Below, one piece after another: positions 20,371 to 29,244 of a stretch of 64,000 nucleotides of DNA. This stretch comes from an uncultured Selenomonadales bacterium. GTDB lineage: Bacteria > Bacillota > Negativicutes > Selenomonadales > Selenomonadaceae. The stretch is taken from contig CAMJMR010000009.1 in assembly GCA_946407095.1 (NCBI GenBank), forward strand, positions 1 through 64,000. The letters run 5' to 3'. Below the pieces are notes generated by a model. That model was not told where the DNA came from. It did not search any database and saw only the letters and a program-made list of their open reading frames with translations. Position numbers and translations under genes: made by a program. Each line of letters starts with the position of its first letter. Within the stretch, counting starts at the first letter, position 1.

Positions 20371-21594
20371 ATGATTCACGTTTGCTTCGGGCTCTACGAC
20401 AAAACAGGACGCTACTCAAAATTCACGGGCACGACCATGCGCTCAATCTTCGCCAACACGACCGCCGACGTCACGGTTCACCTCCTCCACGACGACACCT
20501 TGACCGCCGACAATCGAGAAAAATTTTCCGCCTTGGCCGCTCAATACAATCAGCGCGTCGAATTTTATAACGTCGAGGCACTCTGCGCGGAAGGGCTTAC
20601 CGAAATAAAGCGGCTTGTCCCGCGTGTCGAGGGGACGCGCTACAGCATTGCCACGTTCTACCGCTTCCTGATTCCGCAAATGTTCACGCCCGACATTGAA
20701 AAAATCATTTACCTTGATTCGGACGTCGTCGTCAATCTGGACGTTGAGGAGCTGTGGAAAATTGATTTGGAAGACAAGCCGCTTGCCGCCGCGCCCGAAG
20801 CCGTGATTAATCACTTAGACCACCCCTTCCACGCGAAGACGAAATTCATTATGGCGAAAGGCTTTGTGGCTTACGAAGATTATTTCTGCGCGGGCGTCCT
20901 GCTGATGAATTTGAACTTTCTGCGCGGCGACGACGAAAATCTGAAACGCGGCTTAAAATTTTTGAACGCGAATCCCGAACTGGATAACTTCGACCAAGAC
21001 GTTTTGAATTACCTGTACGCGAAAGACAGCGTCAAGCTACCCGAAAAATTTCACGTGTTTGTCGGCATTGAGCGCAGGGCAGGGAAAAATTTTCTTCGCG
21101 AGGCGATTTATCACTACGCGGGCTGGACTTGCACGCTTGAAATGAATGACGCCTTCAATCGGCTGTGGATGCGTCATTTCATGAAGACGCCGTGGTTCGA
21201 CGAAGATTCAATCGGACGGCTCTGCGCGGGTGCCCAAAAGATTCAGGACGGCTTGCGCGGCACGATGATCAAACTTACGGCTCTTATGAGCGGCAAGACT
21301 CGCGGCTTCGTCGTGTCGAAGGGCGACGTCGACGCAATAAAAAAACTCTTCGCCGTGCGCGCAGATGAAGAAATGCTTATCGTCGAACGCGCCACATCAC
21401 GGCAAGAGATTTTTGAACGTATGAATGCCTTACGCGGCAAAAAAATTTTTTTCGTCTTCGTACAGAATTTTCCGTTCGTGAACTTTGAGAAACTCGGCTT
21501 CGTCTACGGCAAGGACTTCATCAACGGCTTGGACTTGTTATCGGGCGCGCAAAGCCTGTTGGTGAATTCGTATCTGCTGCTGAAGGAACTTTGA
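20371..21594 (+). CDS. Glycosyltransferase family 8 protein (tandem paralog)
   Basis: RFLIPQMFTPDIEKIIYLDSDVVVNLDVEELW...CAGVLLMNL. Confidence 0.88.
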   Translation: MIHVCFGLYDKTGRYSKFTGTTMRSIFANTTADVTVHLLHDDTLTADNREKFSALAAQYNQRVEFYNVEALCAEGLTEIKRLVPRVEGTRYSIATFYRFLIPQMFTPDIEKIIYLDSDVVVNLDVEELWKIDLEDKPLAAAPEAVINHLDHPFHAKTKFIMAKGFVAYEDYFCAGVLLMNLNFLRGDDENLKRGLKFLNANPELDNFDQDVLNYLYAKDSVKLPEKFHVFVGIERRAGKNFLREAIYHYAGWTCTLEMNDAFNRLWMRHFMKTPWFDEDSIGRLCAGAQKIQDGLRGTMIKLTALMSGKTRGFVVSKGDVDAIKKLFAVRADEEMLIVERATSRQEIFERMNALRGKKIFFVFVQNFPFVNFEKLGFVYGKDFINGLDLLSGAQSLLVNSYLLLKEL

Positions 21595-21595
21595 A

Positions 21596-23002
21596 TCAAC
21601 GGACGACTTTCAGCGTTGCCAAAGTCGAATCGTCCGCGCCTATAACCCTTCCGTGCGATTGTCGAATCAGCTCGACGGTCTGCGCGGATATTTTTTCGCC
21701 CGGCATAAGCAGCGGAATGCCCGGCGGGTAGAACGTCACCTCCTCGGCGCAGATGCGACCGACTGCCTCCTTCAAGCTGACGACTTCGACGGGCGCGTAG
21801 AATGTTTCTCGCGGCGACAGTTCTGCTGCGTTTAAGGGACTAGGGACTAGGGACTGGGGACTAGGTTTCGGCGGACGGCAAGGCAAAAGTTTCAGCGCGT
21901 CGACCAAAGCGGCCGTCGTCTCGACCGAATCGGCGTAGGTTATCAGGAACAGCAAGTTAGCCGCGTCCGACAGCTCGCATTGCACTTTCAGCTCGCGACG
22001 CAAAATTTCTTCCGCCTCCCAACCCGTCAAGCCCGTTCCCGCGACGTTCACCGTTACTTTCATCACGTCAAGCGAAAAATTTTTCACGGCGTCGAATGTC
22101 TTCAGCCCGCGCAGATTTTTCAGCTCGCCGCGCAGATTCTTCGACAGCTCGACCGCCGCGCCAATCAGCCGCCGTCCGTCCGTTTCCATTTGCAAGCGCG
22201 CAATGTCAAGCGACGCAAGCAGTAATTGATTCGGGCTCGTCGTCTGGAGGAGGCTTGCCGCCCGCTTAACCCGTTCCGCGTCGACAAAGCCGCGCCGTAT
22301 CATCAGCATTGACGTTTGCGTCAGTGAGCCCAAAAGTTTGTGCGTCGACTGCGCCGCCAAGTCTGCGCCCGCATCAATCGCCGATGTCGGCAGTTCCGCG
22401 CTGAAAGGCAGGTGCGCACCGTGCGCCTCGTCGACAAGCAACAACATGCCCGCCGCGTGCACAAGCTCGGCTATTCTCGGCAAGTCCGCCGCCACGCCGT
22501 AATAATTCGGCGACACCAACAAAACCGCCCGCGCTTGCGGGAATTTTTTTATCGCGCGACCAATCGTCTCGACGCTTACGTTCAGCGGCAAGCAAAGTTC
22601 CTCGTCGAAGTCGACGGGCAAGAAAATCGGCATTGCGCCCGAAAGAATCAGCCCCGCGATAACCGACCGATGAGCATTGCGCGGTATCATGACCGAATCG
22701 CCCGCCTGCAACGTCCCGAAAATCATTGCCTGCACCGCCGCCGTTGTGCCGTTGACCATGAAAAGACAATCGTCCGCCCGCCATAAGCGCGCCGCCAAGT
22801 CCTGCGCGGCTTTTATGCAAGAATGCGGCTCGTGCAAGTCGTCAAGCTCCTCCATGAGCGAAACTTCCTGCCGCAAGCCTTCCGTCGTCAACAGTTCGCG
22901 CAAAAGTTCATGCGCGCCGCGTCCCTGCTTATGCCCCGGCGTGTGGAAGGGCGTTACCGCGTCTGCCGAATATTTTTTCATTGCCGCGACGATTGGCGTC
23001 AT
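21596..23002 (-). CDS. Orn/Lys/Arg decarboxylase family (aminotransferase I/II fold)
   Basis: TPFHTPGHKQGRGAHELLRELL...VDEAHGAHLPFS...AAQSTHKLLGSLTQTSML. Confidence 0.88.
   Translation of the reverse strand: MTPIVAAMKKYSADAVTPFHTPGHKQGRGAHELLRELLTTEGLRQEVSLMEELDDLHEPHSCIKAAQDLAARLWRADDCLFMVNGTTAAVQAMIFGTLQAGDSVMIPRNAHRSVIAGLILSGAMPIFLPVDFDEELCLPLNVSVETIGRAIKKFPQARAVLLVSPNYYGVAADLPRIAELVHAAGMLLLVDEAHGAHLPFSAELPTSAIDAGADLAAQSTHKLLGSLTQTSMLMIRRGFVDAERVKRAASLLQTTSPNQLLLASLDIARLQMETDGRRLIGAAVELSKNLRGELKNLRGLKTFDAVKNFSLDVMKVTVNVAGTGLTGWEAEEILRRELKVQCELSDAANLLFLITYADSVETTAALVDALKLLPCRPPKPSPQSLVPSPLNAAELSPRETFYAPVEVVSLKEAVGRICAEEVTFYPPGIPLLMPGEKISAQTVELIRQSHGRVIGADDSTLATLKVVR
21835..21865. repeat. 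Heptamer tandem array inside a CDS
   Basis: AGGGACT AGGGACT AGGGACT GGGGACT AGG; encodes PSPQSLVPSP in the decarboxylase linker. Confidence 0.85.
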
Positions 23003-23039
23003 TGTCGATTCCTCCGTTTGATAATTGGTTGCAAAGAAC

Positions 23040-23345
23040 AGAAGCCGTCATGGATGACGGGCAACGGCGAATGCGCGCTGGCAAGCATGAGGTTTGCATC
23101 CAGATAACGCGCTGAAAGTCGTCGTCGGCTTAAGGGAGGACGCCGCGTCCCAACTGTTCCCCCGCTTCTAAAGCGGGTCTTTCGTCACTGAAAGAAAGTA
23201 GATATAAAAAAATAAATTTAATCGAAAAGCCGAGTCGAAGGGACACGCCCGCCACCTTAAGGCAGTGAAACGTTGGAGCGCGTCCGCTGTTCCCCCGCTT
23301 TTAAAGCGGGTCTTTTGGGCGCAGCAAAAGAAAAGTTGATTTCAA
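23040..23345. repeat. Cluster of intergenic repeat modules (families A and B)
   Basis: CCGTCATGGATGACGG; TTTGCATCCAGATAACGCGC; CCCCCGCTTNTAAAGCGGGTCTTT twice; CTGAAAGAAAGTAGAT; GCAAAAGAAAAGTTGAT. Confidence 0.7.
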
Positions 23346-23397
23346 AATTCAAAAGTTATCGAAACGCTTAATCAGAGCGCATTCCCAATTAAAACCA

Positions 23398-23428
23398 AAA
23401 ACTCCCTGCACATTCGCAGGGAGAGTGG
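23398..23428. terminator. Rho-independent terminator of the 3D-domain gene
   Basis: ACTCCCTGC ACATTC GCAGGGAGAGT. Confidence 0.65.
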
Positions 23429-23435
23429 ACATATT

Positions 23436-24122
23436 CTATTTCAAAACGAAAACGGTAACGTTGCGCCTGCCGAAATCCATTGCCTGATAATAATCCTCCA
23501 TGCAAAGGTCGATTCGATAGCCGTAAATCGCGCCGCCGGTGTCTGCCGCCAAAGCCTCGCCGTAGCCGGGGATGTAGACCCTTGAGCCCAGCGGGATAAC
23601 GTCGGGGTCAACCGCCACAATCCCGTAAGTCGCGGGAACGCCCATTGCGGTAATCCCTGCCCCGTCGCCGTCCGTCGGCAAATAGGCCGTGGCCTCCATG
23701 CTCATCATTTGGCTGTAGTTAAGATAGCCTTGCGAAGTTTCTACGACGTTTTCGGGCTGCGGTTCTTCGACAGGATATTGTTCCTCGAATTTTTCCAAGT
23801 CTTCAATCGTGTTGATGTTGTCGAAGGGTGCCTCGACGGTCTGCGTCAAGTCTTGCCCCAAGGAACGCTCCACGACTTCAGCGAAGGCTCGCGTCAATTC
23901 GTCGTCCGCGTCGGCTGTAAGCCTGCCGTTTTCGCCAACTGCAATTGCTGTCGGTTCTTTCGCGCTCGTATCTTCGATTTCGACTTCTTCGACGGGCTCG
24001 GCGGGCATTTCCGTTTCCTGTTCGGTAAAGCCCGTATTCATTGCCGTGAAGCCTAAAATCATGAGACAGAGCACACATTTTTTTTCGATAGATTTAAGTT
24101 TCTCGAATATTCTACGCTTCAT
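23436..24122 (-). CDS. 3D domain-containing cell-wall protein
   Basis: MEATAYLPTDGDGAGITAMGVPATYGIVAVDPDVIPLGSRVYIPGYGEALAADTGGAIYGYRIDLCM. Confidence 0.88.
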   Translation of the reverse strand: MKRRIFEKLKSIEKKCVLCLMILGFTAMNTGFTEQETEMPAEPVEEVEIEDTSAKEPTAIAVGENGRLTADADDELTRAFAEVVERSLGQDLTQTVEAPFDNINTIEDLEKFEEQYPVEEPQPENVVETSQGYLNYSQMMSMEATAYLPTDGDGAGITAMGVPATYGIVAVDPDVIPLGSRVYIPGYGEALAADTGGAIYGYRIDLCMEDYYQAMDFGRRNVTVFVLK

Positions 24123-24202
24123 TATTCCGCCGCCTGCGCAACATCCCGTTGCGCCCCAAGCAGGACGACTGACTTAGTCGCCTCTTTGCCTCGGAGCAGC
24201 AT
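24122..24202 (-). CDS. Upstream small ORF, 26 aa, coupled to the 3D-domain gene
   Basis: GAAAGGGGGAA-ATG; translates MLLRGKEATKSVVLLGAQRDVAQAAE; stop overlaps the next start as TAATG. Confidence 0.5.
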   Translation of the reverse strand: MLLRGKEATKSVVLLGAQRDVAQAAE

Positions 24203-24555
24203 TTCCCCCTTTCAAAAACAAAACCGTGAACACTTCCCGCCGTCGTGCTTAATTGGCGGGCAACCTTGCGAACATGATTTTCGTTCGCGTTTATGCATTA
24301 TCGCATTTTGCGCTGAAATTTCCTTGAAATATATCAAAAAATATCAAAACCGCCGCCCGCTTTAAAAGCGGGGGAATAGTTGACGCGCCTCAACGTTCCG
24401 ACACTTGAAACTAATCGCCCGCATTTGAACGCAACGCTGGCGCATTGCTAGCCTCGTCGATTACGCATTGTGCATTTGTTTAAAAGGTCAATCAAAAACC
24501 GCCGCGCAATATACAGCGTGACGGTTACTTTGTCAAGCTTTGGGTTATATGTTGC

Positions 24556-25632
24556 TCATCCTACCTTGCGAGAATCCGCCAAGATAGCGTCAATTTCCTT
24601 GAAAAGTTCGGCGACGAGTTCGGCTTCGGGCACCTTGCGGACGATGACGCCTTTGCGGAAGATAATGCCTTCGCCGTCCGCGCCCGCTATCCCGACGTCA
24701 GCCGTGCGCGCCTCGCCGGGGCCGTTCACGACGCAACCCATTACCGCGACCGTCAACGGCTGTTTGATTGAAGAAATTTTTTCCTCGACCTGCGCGGCGA
24801 TTTTGGGCAAGTCAATCCTCGTGCGCCCGCAAGTGGGACAGGCTATCAAAGTGACGCCGCCTTCGCGCAAGCCCAACGACTTGAGAATTTCCTTGGCGAC
24901 TTTGACTTCGACGACAGGGTTACCCGTCAGCGAGACGCGAACGGTATCGCCAATGCCCTCCGCCAACAGCGCGCCGATACCGACCGCCGACTTAATGACG
25001 CCCGTGTTGACCGTTCCCGCCTCGGTTATGCCCAAGTGCAACGGGTAATTTTTTTTCGCGCTCATAAGGCGGTAGGCGGCAAGCGTCAAGGGCACGTCGT
25101 GAGCTTTGAGAGAAATTTTTATGTCGAAAAAGTTTTCCGCCTCCAAAATCGCGACGTGTTCCAAAGCCGATTCGACCAGAGCTTCAGGCGTTGCGCCGCC
25201 GTATTTCGCCAACAGCTTGCGACTCAACGAGCCCGCATTGACTCCGATACGAATGGGAATTGCCGCCGCCCGCGCTGATTGAACGACTTGGCGAACGTGA
25301 GCCGCGCCGCCGATATTCCCCGGATTGAGCCGCAGAGCCGCCACGCCTTGCGCGATTGATTCGAGCGCGAGCTTGTAGTCGAAGTGAATGTCCGCGACAA
25401 TCGGCACGTCGACGGCGGAAACGATTTTGCCCAAAGCCTGCGCGGCGTTCAAGTCGGGCACCGCCACGCGCACGATATCGCAACCTTCCGCCGCCAGCCG
25501 CTGAATTTGTTCGACGGTGGCGGGCGCGTCGTGAGTTTTCGTGTTCGTCATCGATTGAATGCTTATCGGCGCATTGCCGCCGACTTTGACCTTGCCGACG
25601 CTGATTTGTAGTGTAAGTTTTCGTTCAAACAT
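24556..25632 (-). CDS. ispG: 4-hydroxy-3-methylbut-2-en-1-yl diphosphate synthase
   Basis: SIQSMTNTKTHDAPATVEQIQRLAAEGCDIVRVAVP...ACPTCGRTRIDL...VMGCVVNGPGEA. Confidence 0.95.
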   Translation of the reverse strand: MFERKLTLQISVGKVKVGGNAPISIQSMTNTKTHDAPATVEQIQRLAAEGCDIVRVAVPDLNAAQALGKIVSAVDVPIVADIHFDYKLALESIAQGVAALRLNPGNIGGAAHVRQVVQSARAAAIPIRIGVNAGSLSRKLLAKYGGATPEALVESALEHVAILEAENFFDIKISLKAHDVPLTLAAYRLMSAKKNYPLHLGITEAGTVNTGVIKSAVGIGALLAEGIGDTVRVSLTGNPVVEVKVAKEILKSLGLREGGVTLIACPTCGRTRIDLPKIAAQVEEKISSIKQPLTVAVMGCVVNGPGEARTADVGIAGADGEGIIFRKGVIVRKVPEAELVAELFKEIDAILADSRKVG

Positions 25633-25806
25633 TTTTATCACCTGACGGAAATTATATTTTTGTTTCGCAATAATTTACAACATCGCCGAATCCTGCGCAA
25701 CGAAAAATTTTTTCGCGAGCTATTGCTTGGGGGGGATGTATTATTATTATCGTGTCAAAAGATTTTTTTTTTAGCTTGATATATCAATTCAAAGGAGGGC
25801 CTTGAC

Positions 25807-26393
25807 ATGAAAAAATATCTTGCAGTATTGGCGTTGACGTTAACTTTATTCGCGCTTGAAAATGTCGCCCAAGCTTACACAACGGTTCAGCTCTGCGACC
25901 GCAAACTCGAAAGCGTCATCAGCGATTTAAGCAAAAAAGTTAAAAATTTCGGCGTCACATTGTGGGGTAAAGAATATTACACCTACAAGGGCGAACAACG
26001 TTGTCAATTTTATTTTGGCAACAACAAAACCAACATCATTCGCTTCCGCGTCAACAACGACAATACGGTCGGCGGGCTTACGTGACCGCTACATTTCAAT
26101 ATGGTCAAGATAGAGAGGAACGAGATTACATTCTTTCGCAAGAAACTATGACGGTGATGTCTCTAATAGATTGTATCGAATTAAGCGAATCCGACGAAGA
26201 TACTTTGACTCATAAAATGCAAGAACTAATCAATAAATGGAATGAATCAATCGAAAACAACTCCTCGTCGCCGCACGCTCAAGTTTCGGTCTGGTGTCCA
26301 AGCGTTCAACGTTACATTCTTTTGGATGCAGAAATTAGATACTTGTCCGACACTGAATATTCGATAAATTTTTCATTTGACGCCTACAAGTGA
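25807..26393 (+). pseudogene. Secreted protein of unknown function, single frameshift
   Basis: Signal peptide MKKYLAVLALTLTLFALENVAQA; frame 1 stops at 26085, the next frame continues YVTATFQYGQDREERDYILSQ... to 26393. Confidence 0.6.
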
Positions 26394-26566
26394 GGGTCGA
26401 ACTCGACGAAAAAAAGAGCCGCTCAAAATTTTAGGAGGTTCTTTTTTTATATTAAAAGTTTTTCATAAGATAACTTTCAAACGTGACGTTGACGTAAATT
26501 TTTTCGCTAAGAAACGCGGCGACGACCGTCGACAACAAATTTTCCATCAGTGAACAGCAAAAATCG

Positions 26567-26595
26567 TTGACGTTGACAATCGGCTTTTGTATAAT
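26567..26595 (+). promoter_or_regulatory. Sigma-70-type promoter of bioY-bioB
   Basis: TTGACG - 17 nt - TATAAT. Confidence 0.7.
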
Positions 26596-26624
26596 CGGCG
26601 CGTTGACAAGAGGAGGCACTTTTC

Positions 26625-27149
26625 ATGCAAGCAAGAGACTTAACGAAGATGTCAATGTGCGTGGCGTTGTGTTGCGTGACGGCGTATATCTCGTTTCCGC
26701 TGCCGTTCACGCCTGGGCTCGTTACCGCGTTGACTTTCGCGCTTAGCTTGACGGCATACATCTTGCCACCGAAACAAACGTTCGCGGTCGTCGTGACGTA
26801 CATTTTGCTCGGAGCGGTCGGCTTGCCGGTATTCGCGGGCGGGCAGGGCTTGAGTCGGCTGGTCGGTCCCGCAGGCGGCTTTTACTTCGCGTGGATACCC
26901 GCCTACGCGCTGTTGAGCCGATTCAAGGGCACAGTCCCGAACTTCAAGCGATACTTGGCGGCGAACGTCCTAATCGCGGTGCCGATAACCTACGTCGGCG
27001 GTCTGCTTTCGATGATGGCGGTGCTGAAAGTCGGCGTCTTCGAGGCGGCAACGATGGCGGTCTTCCCGTTCATCCCCGGCGATGTGATTAAGGCGGCGGC
27101 GGCGGCAGTTTTGGGCGTCAAGTTGCAAAAAGTTTTGGAGAGGCGATAA
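26625..27149 (+). CDS. bioY: Biotin transporter BioY
   Basis: PFTPGLVTALTFALSLTAYILPPKQTFAVVVTYILLGAVGLPVFAGGQGLSRLVGPAGGFYFAW; followed by bioB. Confidence 0.92.
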   Translation: MQARDLTKMSMCVALCCVTAYISFPLPFTPGLVTALTFALSLTAYILPPKQTFAVVVTYILLGAVGLPVFAGGQGLSRLVGPAGGFYFAWIPAYALLSRFKGTVPNFKRYLAANVLIAVPITYVGGLLSMMAVLKVGVFEAATMAVFPFIPGDVIKAAAAAVLGVKLQKVLERR

Positions 27150-27151
27150 CA

Positions 27152-28099
27152 TTGAGCATTGCGGAGGAAATTATCGGCGGCAGACGACTTGAGCCGTCCG
27201 ACACGAAATTTTTAATCACGACACCGCTTGAGGAGTTGCAGGCGGGCGCGCGGCTGATTCAGCGTCATTTTCGCGGCAAGCACGTCGACCTTTGCACGAT
27301 AATCAACGGCAAGAGCGGGCGTTGCAGTGAAAATTGCAAGTACTGCGCCCAATCTGCGCGGCACCGCACGGGCATTGACGAGTATGACTTTCTGCCTGCC
27401 GAAAAGATTTTGGCGGTCGCCGTGGCGAACGAGGCGGCGGGCATCAACAGATTTTCTGTTGTGACGAGCGGACGCGCCCTTGACGGAAAAAATTTCGAGC
27501 GGGCGATTGAAACTTACAAAATCCTGCGCGGCAAGCTTAAAATCGAACTCTGCGCCTCTCACGGCATTTTGAACGCCGAACAGCTTAAGCGGCTCAAGGC
27601 GGCGGGTGTCAAGCGTTATCATCACAACTTGGAGACTTCGCGGCGGTTCTTCCCCGAAATTTGCACGTCACACAGCTACGACGAGCGAATCAACACGATT
27701 AAACTTGCGCAAGCGGCGGGCTTGGAGGTTTGCAGCGGCGGGATTATCGGCATGGGCGAAACTTGGCAAGACCGCATCGATTTGGCCTTCGAGGTCGCGC
27801 ACTTGGGCATAATGTCAATCCCCGTCAACATTTTGACGCCGATAAAGGGCACCGCCTTGGAAAATCTGCCTAAGCTCGGCGCGGATGACATTTTGCGCAC
27901 GATTGCCCTTTTCCGCTACATAAATCCCGAAGCCGACGTTCGCTTTGCGGCGGGCAGAAATTTTTTGCCCAACGGCGGAGCGTCCGCGCTTTTGCACGGA
28001 GCCTCGGCGGCGATAACCGGCAACATGCTGACGACTTCCAACAACAACATCAAAGCCGACATGAAACTTTTGGCTGAACTCGGCTTGACGAATCAATGA
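27152..28099 (+). CDS. bioB: Biotin synthase (TTG start)
   Basis: IINGKSGRCSENCKYCAQSARH radical SAM motif; HHNLETS. Confidence 0.95.
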   Translation: MSIAEEIIGGRRLEPSDTKFLITTPLEELQAGARLIQRHFRGKHVDLCTIINGKSGRCSENCKYCAQSARHRTGIDEYDFLPAEKILAVAVANEAAGINRFSVVTSGRALDGKNFERAIETYKILRGKLKIELCASHGILNAEQLKRLKAAGVKRYHHNLETSRRFFPEICTSHSYDERINTIKLAQAAGLEVCSGGIIGMGETWQDRIDLAFEVAHLGIMSIPVNILTPIKGTALENLPKLGADDILRTIALFRYINPEADVRFAAGRNFLPNGGASALLHGASAAITGNMLTTSNNNIKADMKLLAELGLTNQ

Positions 28100-28126
28100 C
28101 AAATCTTCAAGCGCGGCAACAGGTGG

Positions 28127-28220
28127 GCTAGAAATGTGCATGCATTTCGTATGAACGCGGCGATAACGTTCAAAGTGTCGGACAGCGAGGCGCGCTATCA
28201 GGATGCAACGTCACGTTGCT
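28127..28220 (+). repeat. Intergenic repeat, family B
   Basis: GCTAGAAATGTGC...GTGTCGGACAGCGAGGCGCGCTATCAGGATGCAACGTCACGTTGC. Confidence 0.75.
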
Positions 28221-28320
28221 TATCCCCTTGCACCCCATAGGGAAATTTTGCCGATTACGGCGGAATTTATTGACTTATCCCTTGCAGGGGGATATACTTC
28301 GTCCAAAGGAGTGATTGAGA

Positions 28321-28505
28321 TGAAAATCGTTGCTTTGGTGATAGTGGCCTGCAGTATTCCGTCCGTTTGCTCCGCGCATTCGGGCACCGTGATTAACGCG
28401 GTCGCGAACTATCTGCCGTTCCTTGCCCCGGTATTCGCGGCGGGCGGGTTCGCAGGCGTCGTGAAGTTCATTCGCAACCTCTTCAAGCGGGACAAAAAAT
28501 CTTAA
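28321..28505 (+). CDS. Small membrane/secreted protein of unknown function
   Basis: AAAGGAGTG RBS before MKIVALVIVACSIPSVCSAHSGTV...FKRDKKS. Confidence 0.55.
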
Positions 28506-28562
28506 GCTTGACGAATGCGCCGCCGTGATTTAAGCTTGAGAAAAACTTTTGGAGGGCTGATT

Positions 28563-28943
28563 ATGAGCAGACTGTTGATTTCGGAGGACAAGCAGTCGGT
28601 TATCATGCTGATCGGCGGCAAGGGCACGGATATTTCTTGCGGCGGCAAGCCCATGAGCTTTTTGCAGGCGAACACCACCGACGCCGCGCAGGAAAAGCAC
28701 GTCCCGCAAGTGACGGTCGAAGGCAAAAAAGTTTTCGTCAAGGTCGGCAGCGTCGAACACCCCATGACTGACGCGCACTTGATTCAATGGATTTACTTGC
28801 AGACGAAACGCGGCGGGCAATACGTCCACTTGAGCGCGACTGATAAGCCCGAAGCCGAATTCATCGTTGCTGACGGTGACGAACCCGTTGCCGCTTACGA
28901 ATTCTGCAACCTTCACGGCCTTTGGAAAGCTGACATCGCTTAA
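28563..28943 (+). CDS. Desulfoferrodoxin/superoxide reductase family protein
   Basis: VGSVEHPMTDAHLIQWIYLQT...AYEFCNLHGLWKADI. Confidence 0.82.
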   Translation: MSRLLISEDKQSVIMLIGGKGTDISCGGKPMSFLQANTTDAAQEKHVPQVTVEGKKVFVKVGSVEHPMTDAHLIQWIYLQTKRGGQYVHLSATDKPEAEFIVADGDEPVAAYEFCNLHGLWKADIA

Positions 28944-28957
28944 AATTTTTTTCGCAA

Positions 28958-28993
28958 CAAAAAAGCCCCTCGCAAGCTCGCGGGGGGTTTTTG
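28958..28993. terminator. Terminator, copy 1
   Basis: AAAAAAGCCCCTCGCAAGCTCGCGGGGGGTTTTT. Confidence 0.75.
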
Positions 28994-29110
28994 CTTATTC
29001 AAAGTCGGCGGAAGAGATTATCGGCTCGAAGTCGGCGGGATTAAAGTCGGCGGGCGTGTCGACGCTCGGAGCGCGAAGAATTTTTTTCCCGTCGAAGTCG
29101 GGCTTGCCGG
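28959..29110 (-). repeat. Duplicate of the topB 3' end plus terminator
   Basis: Near-identical to 29208-29358; still encodes KPDFDGKKILRAPSVDTPADFNPADFEPIISSADFE. Confidence 0.85.
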
Positions 29111-29200
29111 CAACGTGACGTTGCATCCAATGGACGCGCCGTGCCGCTCGTGATTCAAAGGTAATCGCCGCGCCGAAACGCAACGCTGGCGCATTTCTAG
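29110..29200 (-). repeat. Intergenic repeat, family B
   Basis: GCAACGTGACGTTGCATCC...CGCCGTGCCG...CGCCGCGCCGAAACGCAACGCTGGCGCATTTCTAG. Confidence 0.8.
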
Positions 29201-29207
29201 ACTCGCA

Positions 29208-29243
29208 ATAAAAAATCCCCTCGCAAACTCGCGGGGGCTTTTG
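29208..29243. terminator. Terminator, copy 2 (topB)
   Basis: AAAAAATCCCCTCGCAAACTCGCGGGGGCTTTT. Confidence 0.75.
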
Positions 29244-29244
29244 C

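Noticed and set aside
24123-24260. c-di-AMP (ydaO) or c-di-GMP riboswitch upstream of the 3D gene
   Set aside because: Conserved core strings of those classes could not be found; the region is better explained by a coupled small ORF with local hairpins
22823-24300. Possible CRISPR array from the repeated GC-rich palindromes
   Set aside because: Repeats are irregularly spaced and differ in length; no constant repeat/spacer pattern and no cas genes in the window
25729-25735. G7 tract upstream of the secreted-protein gene as a phase-variable promoter spacer
   Set aside because: Only 7 nt and no convincing -35/-10 pair bracketing it
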